This document shows, piece after piece, positions 12,101-21,012 of a DNA stretch of 64,000 nucleotides (position 1 is its first letter; each line of letters starts with the position of its first letter). The translations under genes and the position numbers were made by a program. The DNA lies in the NCBI RefSeq assembly GCF_036370855.1, contig NC_088102.1:41205835-41269834 (forward strand), written 5' to 3'. The stretch is from Dromaius novaehollandiae (lineage: Eukaryota; Chordata; Aves; Casuariiformes; Dromaiidae). The notes below the pieces were generated by a model, which searched no databases, was not told where the DNA came from, and saw nothing but the letters and a program-made list of their open reading frames with translations.

Positions 12101-13602
12101 TTTAAAATTAATTTTGCCCTGGCTATTACTGTGAACTAATGATTTGGAAATACATGTTTCCTATTTGCTAAAATTGTATTAAATGTGCAAAGCATTGAAA
12201 ATCCTTGAAAAGTAATGATTCAGTTCTGGCTGAAAGATGTTCGTATGGTTTCCCTTCAGTTTTCAAACTAAAAACATTTGTTTCTTTCAGGTTATGGCTC
12301 ATAGCTCACCACAGAGCATACTGGATGATGTTGCCATGGTAAGCAGAAACTGTATAACTAATATTCCTTCTACATTACACTGATGCTAACAGTGAATTTT
12401 GTGAAATAGTTGGAGTCCATAACAGAAACATTTCCCATTCATAGAGCATGCATACTGTAGGTAGGTATGAAAGCAGCTTTAATAAACAGGTTATCCTAGC
12501 ACTTCGATGACTTTGCAATTATGGCATCTGGGTAGAAAATACTGATCTACTTTCAGAAATCTCAGTATTCAGAAGTGTGGAAGTTTCTGCCCCTAACAGG
12601 AGAGAGAAGAATCGGCCATAACAATTCTGTATCGTAAATCTGAACATTTTTCCCTTCCTATTCTTGTAACCAGATTTTTATAATTAGAGTTTTAATGCGT
12701 CTATTCCTAAGTAATGAGTAAAAGATGATCTCTAGAAGACTGAAGGCTCTTGCATTTTGCCTGGTGTTGGAAGAGGGGAACTCTATGAAATAAGGCTAGT
12801 GTTTCTCCTTGTTTTCATTCACTGAAAGGTGAATAGGAACTGTTTGCTCTCTTCCACTCCAAAAACTTTGAGGCATCACGTTGGTAGGAAGGAGCCAGAT
12901 TCATAACAGAAGTTAGTAGGTGGTTCTTGGTCTGACTGGTAGGTGACCTGGGGATCTTCCTGAGAGATGCTGTGCATGTTAAAAGTATACATGTGTTCAA
13001 GAGAAGCCTGGATGAGTTCAAGGAAGGGTTTATTTAGTAGTCCGTCAGTGGAGAAGGGATTACTAAATAAATCAGTATCCAGGGAACTTCCCAAGCTGAA
13101 AATGGGTTGAGGCTAGGAGAGAGTTAAGGGAAAACAGCATATATGTTTGTCCTGTTCTTATACTCTTCCCAAGCCTCTGCTTAGTGCTATTTCTAGAGAC
13201 CAAGGTAGTGGTATTTCTGTCTCGTAGTGCTTAACAGCTGCATTTTACAACTATTTAATTTGAGCCTGGCCAAATCTGGCGATCAGTGAATTTGTCTGGG
13301 TCCTGCATTTAAGTTTTATACAGTGCGTTACTTCAAGGCGTAAGTTGGATTATACTATTTCCACTTAGCTTATTGATAGAAAATGGTTGTTCCCCACATG
13401 TTTAGTCATCTTTCTTTTGACTACAACTGATAGACTTTCTGATATGGCTGGAATTAGTCTCTATAACTGGATCATCATCATAACCTAAAAAAATTTGCAT
13501 TTCTTACAGGTACTGGATGAAGAAGCCGAAGTTTTCATAGTCAAAATGTGGAGGTTGTTGATATATGAAACAGAAGCCAAGAAGATTGGTCTAGTGAAAT
13601 AA
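87..13602 (+). CDS. RBM25: RBM25, RNA-binding motif protein 25 (3' part, 12 exons, spliced CDS)
   Basis: RBM25 is a nuclear splicing regulator that acts with U1 snRNP and exon-junction proteins and controls alternative exons, including apoptosis genes (family knowledge). The exons at 87-129, 378-461, 4055-4341, 5243-5465, 5781-5870, 7483-7556, 8260-8410, 8753-9077, 10143-10417, 10862-10960, 12291-12338 and 13510-13602 splice in frame to 596 residues plus a stop. They match my memory of the last 596 of 843 human residues almost throughout. The order is: a linker ending LITK; a long Arg-Glu/Arg-Asp alternating region that binds splicing factors; an acidic Glu-rich stretch; a basic KRKKL segment; and the C-terminal PWI nucleic-acid-binding domain (PLDWSIVDS to KIGLVK, including the RIRPWINKKI motif). 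The N-terminal proline-rich region and RRM lie upstream of the window. One intron has a GC donor (9078). Confidence 0.97.
130..377 (+). other. RBM25 intron
   Basis: This 248-bp intron runs from GTTCGT to a pyrimidine-rich acceptor ending TTTTTTAG. Its open frame (from an ATG at 150) has no family similarity that I can see. Confidence 0.9.
378..461 (+). CDS. RBM25: RBM25 exon (EDINAIEMEEDKRD...FRDTHK)
   Basis: The 84-nt exon has phase 0 at both ends and codes 28 residues from EDINAIEMEEDKRD to FRDTHK, matching human RBM25 just before the RE/RD region. The acceptor is TTTTTTAG and the donor AAG|GTAGTA. Confidence 0.97.
462..4054 (+). other. RBM25 intron, 3.6 kb, with exon-like segments
   Basis: This is the longest RBM25 intron in the window. 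It carries several unassigned segments with convincing splice signals (2035-2078, 2830-2844, 2951-3018 and 3408-3534) that are not part of the RBM25 protein I know; they are treated as findings. It also has an AT-rich stretch near 2290-2335 and a C/T-run of about 30 bases before 3400. Nothing else was recognised. Confidence 0.85.
3408..3534 (+). other. candidate cassette (poison) exon in RBM25 intron
   Basis: A very long C/T tract (about 3360-3400) ends in CTTGCAG, and 127 nt later there is a perfect GTAAGT donor. Spliced after the phase-0 exon at 378-461, it would read 18 sense codons and then TAG, a typical stop-introducing cassette. A second frame is open across its full length (VVEVKDSILQSPVL...FNNMRHV), so an unknown coding use is not excluded. 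No transcript evidence is available here. Confidence 0.35.
4055..4341 (+). CDS. RBM25: RBM25 exon, Arg-Glu/Arg-Asp repeat region, part 1
   Basis: The 287-nt exon begins KLEEEKGKKEKERQEIEKE, then runs through alternating RE, KE, RD and DR dipeptides to SSDRNKDRSRS. This is the charged region of RBM25 that mediates speckle localisation and splicing-factor contacts. Arg codons are mixed (CGT, CGG, CGA, AGA, AGG), so this part is not a simple DNA repeat. The acceptor is TTTTTAG and the donor AAG|GTAAAT; it ends in phase 2. Confidence 0.97.
4342..5242 (+). other. RBM25 intron
   Basis: This 0.9-kb intron is AT-rich, with a short TA/TG microsatellite near 4708-4732. Nothing else is recognisable. 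Confidence 0.85.
5243..5465 (+). CDS. RBM25: RBM25 exon, RE repeat region part 2 to KLREKEAAYQE
   Basis: The 223-nt exon completes a split Arg codon, codes four identical ERERERER units from a perfect 24-bp DNA repeat, then EREKDKKRDREEDEEDAYER and on to KLREKEAAYQE. The acceptor is CCTTCCTTTAG and the donor GAG|GTAGTT. The human protein has a longer RE run here, so length differs between species. Confidence 0.97.
5262..5366 (+). repeat. 24-bp perfect coding tandem repeat (4 copies plus a partial copy)
   Basis: Four identical copies of a 24-bp unit (codons GAG AGA GAA CGA GAG CGG GAA CGG) occupy 5262-5357. Nine bases of a fifth copy follow to 5366. All copies are identical at synonymous positions, so the array is a recent DNA-level duplication and not merely selection for an RE-rich protein. 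Confidence 0.95.
5781..5870 (+). CDS. RBM25: RBM25 exon (RLKNWEIRERKKSREYEKEA...)
   Basis: The 90-nt exon, phase 0 at both ends, codes RLKNWEIRERKKSREYEKEA followed by the Glu/Arg-rich EREEERRREM. The acceptor is TTCTTCTGTTAG and the donor ATG|GTAAGG. It matches human RBM25 nearly exactly. Confidence 0.97.
5871..7482 (+). other. RBM25 intron, 1.6 kb
   Basis: Unique, AT-rich sequence with only short chance open frames; no repeat family or RNA gene was recognised. Confidence 0.85.
7483..7556 (+). CDS. RBM25: RBM25 exon (AKEAKRLKEFLEDYDDDRDD...)
   Basis: The 74-nt exon codes AKEAKRLKEFLEDYDDDRDD then PKYY and the first two bases of Arg. The acceptor is ATTCTTGCAG and the donor CAG|GTATGT. Identical to the human residues as I recall them. 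Confidence 0.97.
7557..8259 (+). other. RBM25 intron, 0.7 kb
   Basis: Unique intron sequence; nothing recognised in it. Confidence 0.85.
8260..8410 (+). CDS. RBM25: RBM25 exon (GSALQKRLRDREKEMEADER...DAELQR)
   Basis: The 151-nt exon runs from GSALQKRLRDREKEMEADER to HPDPDAELQR. The acceptor is TCTTTGTAG and the donor AGA|GTAAGT. An AAAT microsatellite (8433-8455) starts 22 bp into the next intron. Confidence 0.97.
8433..8455. repeat. AAAT microsatellite
   Basis: About five AAAT units followed by AAT units lie just inside the RBM25 intron that begins at 8411. Confidence 0.85.
8753..9077 (+). CDS. RBM25: RBM25 exon (MEQEAERRRQPQIKQEPESE...GLSLKLG)
   Basis: The 325-nt exon holds the sumoylation-like IKQEPE motif, a Glu-rich acidic tract, and a Ser/Pro-rich linker (SSAPSVSSASGNATPNTPGD) ending SLKLG. 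It must end at 9077 because the next exon (10143) continues GT GCC TGC AAT. The donor is therefore GCAAGT, a GC-AG intron. Reading through the donor would add a short FIFYFNVPYG-type tail and a stop, which is not expected as the main product. Confidence 0.95.
9078..10142 (+). other. RBM25 GC-AG intron
   Basis: This 1.07-kb intron begins GCAAGT and ends TTTGTAG. The GC donor is the only way to join the two flanking conserved exons in frame. Nothing else was recognised inside. Confidence 0.85.
10143..10417 (+). CDS. RBM25: RBM25 exon, basic linker and start of PWI domain
   Basis: The 275-nt exon runs from ACNSPNQPNAVKRKKLAVD through DSVFNKFDDEDSDDVPRKRK to EKRKHIKSLIEKIPTAKPEL and PLDWSIVDS. 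It contains two basic clusters that could serve as nuclear localisation signals, and the first helix of the PWI domain. The donor is TCA|GTAAGT. Confidence 0.97.
10418..10861 (+). other. RBM25 intron
   Basis: A 444-bp intron ending in the tract TTTTTCTCTTTCAG; nothing else recognised. Confidence 0.88.
10862..10960 (+). CDS. RBM25: RBM25 exon, PWI domain core
   Basis: The 99-nt exon, phase 0, codes TLMERRIRPWINKKIIEYIG then EEEATLVDFVCSK. It includes the Pro-Trp-Ile signature that names the PWI domain, which binds RNA and DNA. The donor, AAG|GTTTAT, is weak and is followed at once by an AT repeat and a 13-base T run. Confidence 0.97.
10961..12290 (+). other. RBM25 intron, 1.3 kb
   Basis: Apart from the AT/poly-T start, this is unique AT-rich sequence ending TGTTTCTTTCAG. 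Confidence 0.85.
10963..11001. repeat. AT microsatellite plus poly-T next to a 5' splice site
   Basis: An alternating TA stretch with one ACAT interruption (10963-10986) is followed by a run of T (10989-11001), directly downstream of the RBM25 donor at 10961. Confidence 0.85.
12291..12338 (+). CDS. RBM25: RBM25 exon (VMAHSSPQSILDDVAM)
   Basis: The 48-nt phase-0 exon codes VMAHSSPQSILDDVAM, the middle of the PWI domain, identical to human. The acceptor is TTTCTTTCAG and the donor ATG|GTAAGC. Confidence 0.97.
12339..13509 (+). other. RBM25 last intron
   Basis: A 1.17-kb intron with two overlapping minus-strand open frames (12815-13094) of no recognisable family, judged chance. Confidence 0.85.
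13510..13602 (+). CDS. RBM25: RBM25 last coding exon and stop
   Basis: The final exon codes VLDEEAEVFIVKMWRLLIYE then TEAKKIGLVK and TAA at 13600-13602, the exact C-terminus of the RBM25 PWI domain. Confidence 0.98.
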   Translation, partial: VLDEEAEVFIVKMWRLLIYETEAKKIGLVK

Positions 13603-13894
13603 AGCACGCTCCTTGCTTCTAGGGTTCCATTTCAATTTTTTTTTCCCATCATTCAAGGACTTCAAATTTTCTCTGTTCTCAGAGACTTGAGACCTGTATT
13701 TTTTTATGTAGAAAATGTGAAATTTTTTGTCCTCTGCTCTGAGGCCCCCTTTACCATTCTTGGTTATAGTTATCTGAATCCTGCATTGGTTCTCTTTATA
13801 ATTCACCAGGTACAATTACCGGTATGTTTTATAAGCTGCAGCTACTGTACACGCTCTCTGGTAATCTTGTTATGCTATTCTGATTCTTGTAAAT

Positions 13895-13900
13895 ATTAAA
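13895..13900 (+). terminator. candidate proximal poly(A) signal ATTAAA of RBM25
   Basis: The ATTAAA hexamer lies 293 nt after the RBM25 stop codon. It is the first good variant signal in the 3' UTR. Confidence 0.4.
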
Positions 13901-14320
13901 AAGATGCCCGTTTTGCAAAACATTTGCACTTAATGTGGAACTATGTCAGTTACAGACGAAGGCGAGTGATTTTACTGCAAATTTATCAGCCTTTTTGGGG
14001 TTGTCCTCCCTCTATTTAAGAAAATATCAAAACACAGTTTAAAAATAAGTAGTTTGAGCTGCTTTCACAGAACAGTTTTGTGTGCTGTTGGTCACCTCAT
14101 CTGACTCTGGAAAAAGAGTTCCCATAGACTTTTTACTCTGACTTGAACCAGCAGGAGTCTCGGTACTTTGCCTATTCAGAATTAGTAATGAAGCTGAAAA
14201 CCAAATCTCTCCTGCAGAGGCTCTGCTTCTTTCTTGGAAATTGCAGATTGCAGAAGGCTTTTTATTGTTTGCTCAGTTAGAACAAGAGCAGGACTTCAAC
14301 TAGCACTATTTAATGGGGTT

Positions 14321-14350
14321 TTTTGTTTGTTTGCTTGTTTGTTTGTTTTT
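14321..14350. repeat. TTTG microsatellite
   Basis: About seven TTTG units, with one TTGC interruption, lie in the RBM25 3' flank. Confidence 0.85.
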
Positions 14351-16122
14351 TTTAAAACTTAGGATATCTTCTGGTCAATTTCATTTTAGCTCTTCCCTTT
14401 TTATCCCTACTGTCTCCAAAATAATCAGATTTGATTTTTTTAAAAAAAAAATTATTTTTATTTTTTTTAAGAATTTAGAAAAAGAATTACCTGTTTGGAA
14501 AGGTTAAAGGATGTAACTGAACAATAGGAGTTGATAAAACTAAACCTAAGTTTTCAAACAAAGCTGAAGTCTTGTTTTTATGCATACTGTTGAACCAGCC
14601 CTGACTCTTGTTTTCTCTAATTGTACTGTAAGCAGTCTCTTGCCCAAGAAAAGAGGGTGACACTTTCCTGCCTTGTCTGTATGGGTTTTTATAAATAGGC
14701 TGATGTAGTATAAATGATGAGATGTACTGTACACTGCATTTTTTTTATCTCATACCCAGGTAAGAAGTCAATTGATGATGAGCTGTTTTGATTGCAGGAT
14801 GACTGTGTTCCAGGGAGCAAACTGTCTCAAAACATTTTTAATTTTTAAACACAATTCTTAATAGCAAACAAATTAAGTAAAGCTGTTTCAGTATCTCTGT
14901 ATTGTATTTAACTGAAGGATACAGGTTGACCTGTTCAGAAAACATAACTGTGACCTTGAGTTACTAGTTCTTTGTATCTGGAGAGGACACTTGAAAACAC
15001 TGTTCTTAACAAATGGGATCGTGTAAAGGTTCCACCATGTAAATATTTCAGATATTAAAAATGTATATATTTGATTTAAGGGCTGACTTTTTTTGGAGTC
15101 TTGTGCAGCATGTGGTTTTATTTAACACTGCTTTCTGTATCAAGAACTAAACCAAATATTCATGAATTAGGCTTTGGGATTTTTTAATATATTTTAATTT
15201 TTTGTTATTTTAAACCACTTCCTGATTTACATCAGGTCACTAAAGCCTACAAATACAGATGTGTTCCTAATGTGTTCTTTCTCATCCCTGTAATACTACA
15301 CACCACAATGTTCTTTTTTTAAACTTGAACTGTAATGCTCAGATGTTATTTTAAATTGTGCTTGAGTTTGCATGAGGTTGTTTTGTTTCACGTTCTTACT
15401 TGCAGCAACCTTCCTCCTCTTGGGTTTTGTCTTTTTTCCTGCAACTTGATATACCCTAAGAAATCATTTCCCCATTCTTCCCTATGCAGTTTTGCATCAG
15501 CATTAACGAAATCCTCCTAATTCTACAGAATTTCAAAACTTGTTCCAGGTCTGTAGAAAAATGTAGAAAAGAGGGAGAGTGAACTTCGTGAGTGCTTTTT
15601 GTTTTGCTAGTACAGCATTCCATCTCTGTCATTAGTATTTAAACAGGAAAATGCAACAGAGGCCTTGTAATGCTACTGAAGTCCTTGTTTAGATTCTTCA
15701 ATGAAACACCAAGTTGTGAAATTTCAGCTTAACTTCTTTCGCCCTACATTAAAGCTGTATATTAATCTATTATATTATTAATGAATTGGACATCAGCTTG
15801 TATTCTTGCTTTCCTGAGGAGACTGAAGAAAGAAGGAGGCTCATCTGGGTGATGAAGACATGTAAAATTTAAACTGGAATGTTAAATATTCAGGTAAATA
15901 AGTAATCAGTACTTAAAAGCAGTTGTGGCATATTAAAAGAATTGATTTTATGGAAGTTAAAATTTTCAGTCGTAGTTGAAGTAGGAAGGAATGTTCAGTA
16001 TAGCATCTGGCTTTTGCAAGTGCTTTAACAAATTTTGCTCTTTCAGAACACAAGATTTTCTTTTAAGAAGTAACTTCTGGTGTTACCCATTACTCAAGCT
16101 AGTGTTACTATTTCTCACTAGT

Positions 16123-16128
16123 AATAAA
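16123..16128 (+). terminator. candidate distal poly(A) signal AATAAA of RBM25
   Basis: The canonical AATAAA is about 2.5 kb past the RBM25 stop and is the most distal good signal seen before the intergenic spacer. Confidence 0.35.
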
Positions 16129-18750
16129 ATATGTTTGCGGTGTGTGATGCTGGGGATAGGACACAATTCTAAGTAGTGCTGAGAGGTTCATAATACGGAA
16201 GGTAACTTCCCTTCCTTAGTAATGTTTTTCTCTCAACACAGGAATGGAATTATTTCAAGATATACTTAAAAAAAAAAAAAAAGTAGAAAAAACTTTTTTT
16301 AACCAGTTTCAAATTACAGTATTTTACTGTCTGAAAATGTGAAAGTGTGGACATGTTTAATACTAGTAGTGTGCTACCACTACGTAATGTAGTGATGCAC
16401 AGATTAAGAACATACTGAGAACACTATCAATTTAGCTAAGTGTGTATGTTATCACTGGGTATTCAGTGCAATATGCCATAATATGACTTATTCCATGACT
16501 ATGGAATACTCTAAAATGTACACCTAAGTGCATAGAGAGAAATATACCAATGTTTACATTGAGGCTTTACATCTTAACTTGTTTGAAAGGTTATACAAAT
16601 GCCCTTGGTCTCCTGATAATCACTGCACAACTGCAGCGTTATTCAGGATATGCAACTACATAACATCTATTGTCCTTGAGGTATCGTTGCCATTAGCACA
16701 CACTGTCAAAAGGAATTGGAAACTATGAACAGGTAAGAAGCTTGGTAAAGAACAGCTTAGTTCTGTATTACTGTTAATTTTTATGACATGAAACTTTTTT
16801 TTTCCTCCCTAGAATATTTAACATGATTACCCATTCATTTAGTGCTGCTAAATTTATTTCTCCTTCCTACCCTCCCTTTTTAAATAGGAACCTGCATTAA
16901 AAAGGAAACAATCACTTGGCTAGATGATTTCTACTCTAAATGCAGGTAGAGGAGAGGGGGAAACAAACCAGAAATTTAGTTTCTCACTGAATTCCTGTTT
17001 CTTACTATTAACATTACTGTTACTGAGAAGGAAGCATTAGACCTCTTAGGCTTTTTATTAAATGGGGTTGCTAGACATCTACTTGCAGGAGGAGTATTCT
17101 AGTGAGTGGAGGTGCTTAAAACTGGAAGCTTTAGCTTATATACGTTTCTGTAGAGTCGCACTTTCTTTTTCTCAGTGTAAACAAGCAGTTGCGCGTTAAA
17201 TCCTGAGGTCTACCTTTGTCTTTCATCGGTTGCTCCAGACCTGGAAAAAGTCTCAAAGTATCTCAAGACTAAATACCTGGGACACTGTGAACTTCTGTTC
17301 TTGTTTAAGCAAGGGAAAGAACTGCTGTGTTTCCAGGGATTTTTTGTTTTTGGGGGGTGGATATATTTAGCAGTATTTGTTCTTAAATAATGATTCTGTC
17401 TTAGAAATACAAGTAGTTCTTGACCTTAACATACTACAGTAAAAGCTCGAGGAGCCTTATTTAATTATCAGACCATATGCTTAGAGAAGACTTCCTGTTC
17501 ATAAAGTGCACAGACTTCGTATAGTCTGGTACTCTGAGCTCTAGTTCCTGCTTCACAGCCAGAAACTCCAAAGCTACAAAATAGTTTTGTTCCAGGAGAT
17601 TTTGGAATCATTATTTTAGGGATGAAGGATATGCTTCTCTTATGTTAAACAACATTTGGTAACTTAATATGACTGTAAAAGTACCTGGAGTGGCATAGTT
17701 TTTAATTGTAATGAATAAGAGAAAAAATTCCCATGTATGAATATGCAAAATTACAAATTAAAATGCAGACCTGCAGTATTATCAGTGGAAGGTGGTGTTA
17801 ACAGGTGTGCCACCATAGATTAAAAGGGTATCAGCAATGTAAATGGAGAATTGTCTGGTTCACCTGTATGTCCACATTCTTAAACCAATAGAATCGTTTT
17901 ATTCAATTAATGGTTTGGTTTTTTCAGTCTAAAATGTGTGCATTTTAAATGCACTTCAAATGCATACAGCCCATGAAAACTGAGAACTTGTTATTTCCGT
18001 CAACGTGCGCGTGTAAAAATCTAACTCCAATGTGCGATACTTCTGTGTCACATAGGTTCATTTTTCTCATTGGACTGTAGTTGAATAGTAAAATACAACG
18101 TCTGCTTTAAACATGCAGAATGCAGCATGGTCTCTCAGTAAAGTGTCCTTAAAAAGGAAGTGTGGGCTGCTCAAATACCATGGATAGTAAGGCAAGTCTC
18201 AGATTTGAAGCTACCTTCATCTCTTTCTAGAATGGAGTCACAGCTCTACCATTGGCTTCTTGAAAAGAGAGGTTTTAGTGGTATTTTCATTTTGAAATGT
18301 AAAGATCATTTCAGGGTTTTTTTTTCAGAATTTTTTTGTGGGAGCATTTTAAAACAGGTGCACTGGCTTATATGACTTAAGTAACAAATTAACAAAGTTT
18401 ATAGTGTATTTTCTCTTAAAACCCATTTCTGTTTTGGTAGCTGATCCCATAAGACAAGCTTCATCTTGCTATGCAAGAGTGGGGGGAAAAAAGCCACTCC
18501 TTCATAGCCTCCTGTTTTGCAAATGAATTCTTCACAGATGTGTGGCTAGCAAGTACTTCCTAATGTTCAAGGAAAATAAAACATGAAAACAACAGAAAAC
18601 AGCTGCTAAGCCAGTCAGTTCAATAGGAGAGGCAAACACGCTCAGTTTTTGCTGGTCACATGAAATCCTCCAGTAACTGCTACCCTTAAACAAAGCGTGC
18701 AGGTGCTTCAGGTAGACACTGTTTCAGGCTTTTCAGGCAAGTGCTGAAAG
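16129..18750. other. RBM25-PSEN1 intergenic spacer
   Basis: About 2.6 kb of AT-rich unique sequence. It contains an A-run just upstream (about 16268-16282), a near-perfect palindrome at 17938-17954, and only short open frames. No gene, tRNA or known repeat was recognised. Confidence 0.7.
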
Positions 18751-18756
18751 CAATTT

Positions 18757-18767
18757 ACCGGAAGTGA
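18757..18767 (+). promoter_or_regulatory. ETS site ACCGGAAGTGA
   Basis: A full ETS consensus at the upstream edge of the CpG island. Confidence 0.6.
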
Positions 18768-18920
18768 GAAAACTTCACATCACTTTCTTCCGCAGGAGTA
18801 AAAAACAACAGCCCAAAAGCCGGATTTGCCCGGCACAACCCCCTTGGCTGCAGTTGAGACATGATGGCGCCTCCCCTCCCGGGGCCGGGCCGCGGCGCAG
18901 CGCGACACCCCCCGCCGCGG

Positions 18921-18930
18921 CCGGAAGTGA
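18921..18930 (+). promoter_or_regulatory. ETS site CCGGAAGTGA
   Basis: A second identical ETS core in the dense CpG part, followed by an AGGTCA nuclear-receptor half site at 18930-18935. It is likely close to the transcription start. Confidence 0.6.
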
Positions 18931-19639
18931 GGTCAAGGGGGGCTGGGCCGGGGCCGGAACCTACTGGGGCCGGGCTGCGGGCAGGCCAAGAGCCGGTGGC
19001 GGAGCCGCGGGAGGGGCCGTTCAGGTCGGTCCGTCAGGGAGGGCGGAGAGGCGGGCACCTGCGCGCTGCTGCCCGCCGCCGGGTGGGCCGGCGCGGGCAG
19101 CCCTGCGAGACGCCGAGGCTCGCCGGGCGTGGCGGGTCTGCGCCCCGGGAGCAGCGGCCGGCCCGCCGGCCGGCTCCGGGGTCTGTGCGAGCCCGGGAGG
19201 GGTCTGGCGGGGCAGAAGCGGCTCGGCTGGGGCCGGCGGGGCTGAGGCTGGCCCGGAGAGCGCCGCTGCTGTCGTGCCTCGCCGGGTGGGGGCCCAGGGC
19301 AGCGGTGCTCTCGGGTCTGGGGGCGTGTAACGGCCGCGCGGCCCGGGCCGGGTAGCGGCCGCGCCGGGGGCTCGCGCGCACCGGCCCGTTCTGGCCTGCC
19401 GCCGCTCCCGCAGCGCGGCCGAAGCTCTCCGGCCCTGCCGGCGGCCGCTGGCGCCGTGGGGGAAAGGAGGCGCCGGCGGGGACCCGGTGCCGGCTCCCTG
19501 CTGAAGCCTGTGGCTGCCGAGTCCCGCGGCCGAGGGGGCCGGGGCAGGGCGGCGAGCTCTCCGCGAGGGTGTTCGCCGTCAGCCATGCACTGCTCGCTGA
19601 GGGAAGCAGTTGTAGCTGCTTGCTCGAGGGGTAAATAAT

Positions 19640-20961
19640 GGGTTAACTGGGCTGCACCGTCTTTTTTTTCTAGCTGATTGAGACGCTTCTCTCTCTTCTA
19701 ACTTGGAAAAAAACACCTTACTTGTGTGTGGCTGCTAATGTAAATGTAAAGCTAAATGCAAATATGTGAAAATTACAGTCATAACTCCCTTTGCAGTCTT
19801 ATTAAGGAAATGCAAAAGAAAGAACTCTTGCAGGCAGGGTTTTTTTAATATTGACAATTTCATTAGAAAAGAAAAAATTTTGGTAAACGCCTTTTCAGGT
19901 AAAACAAGTACAAATTGTATTTGCTGCTGTTCATTCACAGTTTATTTCTCGATTTTGTTCCATAATGGATAGATTCCAAACTTGAGAGTGTTCATTCATT
20001 CTATGATAGAAAATAAAATTGTTCTGGAAGACGTGCTGAATCTATTTTCCGAGCTTTTGAGTTTTAAAGAAGGATTAACAAGCTATTAATTTTGAGGCCT
20101 GTTAGACACTGTCTTTCTGGCTTTCATGCCACTTCTGATAGTTACTCCATCCTGTGTGCAGTTTCCTCTGCTCCTCCCCAGTAGCTGGCTTCTTGCTTGG
20201 TGAATTTGTGGTGGTTTTCTTTACCGGGATTTTGTGTGTAGGATTTTGTGGTTTTTTTTCTTTTGATTTTGACTAGGATTTTGGCCTGCTGCTTTGGGGA
20301 AAAAAAAAAAAAACCTTATAATCTACATTTGGATAAATGTACCTAAATATTTCTTTATGGGGCTTTTTCATTGAAAATTTTGACAGATATCTCCTTGAAA
20401 CACCATTGTTTATATTTTGTAGTCCAACCAAAGCATTAGAGCAAAGACTTTAAAAGTAACATAATGCCTATTTATTTTCATCTAATCTTACATTTCATTA
20501 CGTGTTAAATTACATGAGCTTTAGTTTTAATTACAGACCTGGAAAAGAGCCATTCTCTTGGTGAATACTGCATTGTTTTTCATCTTCCAAACAGTTAGGA
20601 TGATCCCACTAGCTTGCTAAATTGATGTTGCCTCTTAATGGCCCTTTAGTGTAAGCTGCATCTCCTTGCTGAAATTAGTAAGTGTGTGAACTAATTTTGT
20701 AAGACATTTGTTTATTTGTAAGTAGAGAAACAGCTTCTATGCCTTTGTGTATGAAAATAGGCTTAACTGCCTGTGTAAGTAAAAAAAAGCCTGTCTCCTG
20801 GCTTGCTGCTGCCAAAAGTGAGAGGCCTTGTTTTGTGCTGAGGGTCTAGATGTACTCCCTTGAATCAGTTCTTCTAGATTCTTCCATACGTTGGTTGAAT
20901 GTATTAAAACAGCAGAAAAATGTTCTAGTCTTTTCGCTGGGTTTGTTCTTTTGCATTTTAG
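19640..20961 (+). other. PSEN1 first intron (inferred)
   Basis: Between the CpG island and the next splice signals the sequence is ordinary AT-rich intron with a 14-base A-run (about 20299-20312). A CATTCTATGAT motif near 19997 faintly resembles an avian CR1 3' end but is too short to call. Confidence 0.6.
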
Positions 20962-21012
20962 TAAGTTAAATCTATTGTGGAGGGGACTGATGAGTGCCAG
21001 AGTTGGCACAAG
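20962..21012 (+). other. PSEN1: candidate 5' non-coding exon of PSEN1
   Basis: A 51-nt segment lies between a pyrimidine-rich acceptor (TTTGCATTTTAG) and a consensus donor AAG|GTAAGA. Vertebrate PSEN1 genes have non-coding 5' exons before the ATG exon, and the position fits. This is inference from splice signals only. Confidence 0.45.

Larger units (their letters stand above)
13603..16128 (+). other. RBM25: RBM25 3' UTR and downstream region with several poly(A) signals
   Basis: Possible cleavage signals after the stop are ATTAAA at 13895, 15053 and 15748, and AATAAA at 16123. The first would give a 3' UTR of about 300 nt, the last about 2.5 kb. The region is T/A-rich with a TTTG microsatellite (14321-14350). 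Which signal is used cannot be decided from sequence alone. Confidence 0.55.
18750..19640 (+). promoter_or_regulatory. PSEN1: CpG-island promoter of PSEN1, with first non-coding exon
   Basis: GC content and CpG density rise abruptly at about 18.85 kb and fall at about 19.6 kb, the only CpG island in the window. Two ETS sites reading CCGGAAGTGA occur at 18758-18767 and 18921-18930, beside GC boxes. ETS factors (Ets1/2, Elk-1, ERM) are known regulators of the human PSEN1 promoter, so this fits family knowledge. No TATA box was seen. The first exon donor is uncertain; GTAAAT after GAGGG at about 19630 and GTCGGT at 19025 are candidates. Open frames across the island on both strands are products of its low stop-codon density. 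Confidence 0.88.

Noticed and set aside
18933-19586. 217-codon minus-strand frame and overlapping plus-strand frames (up to 188 codons) in the CpG island
   Set aside because: All frames are open because GC-rich DNA has few stop codons. The translations are Pro/Arg/Ala/Gly-rich with no domain, and the position fits a promoter.
19993-20008. Possible CR1 LINE 3' end (CATTCTATGATAG)
   Set aside because: Only a single short motif and no CR1 body upstream; too little to call.
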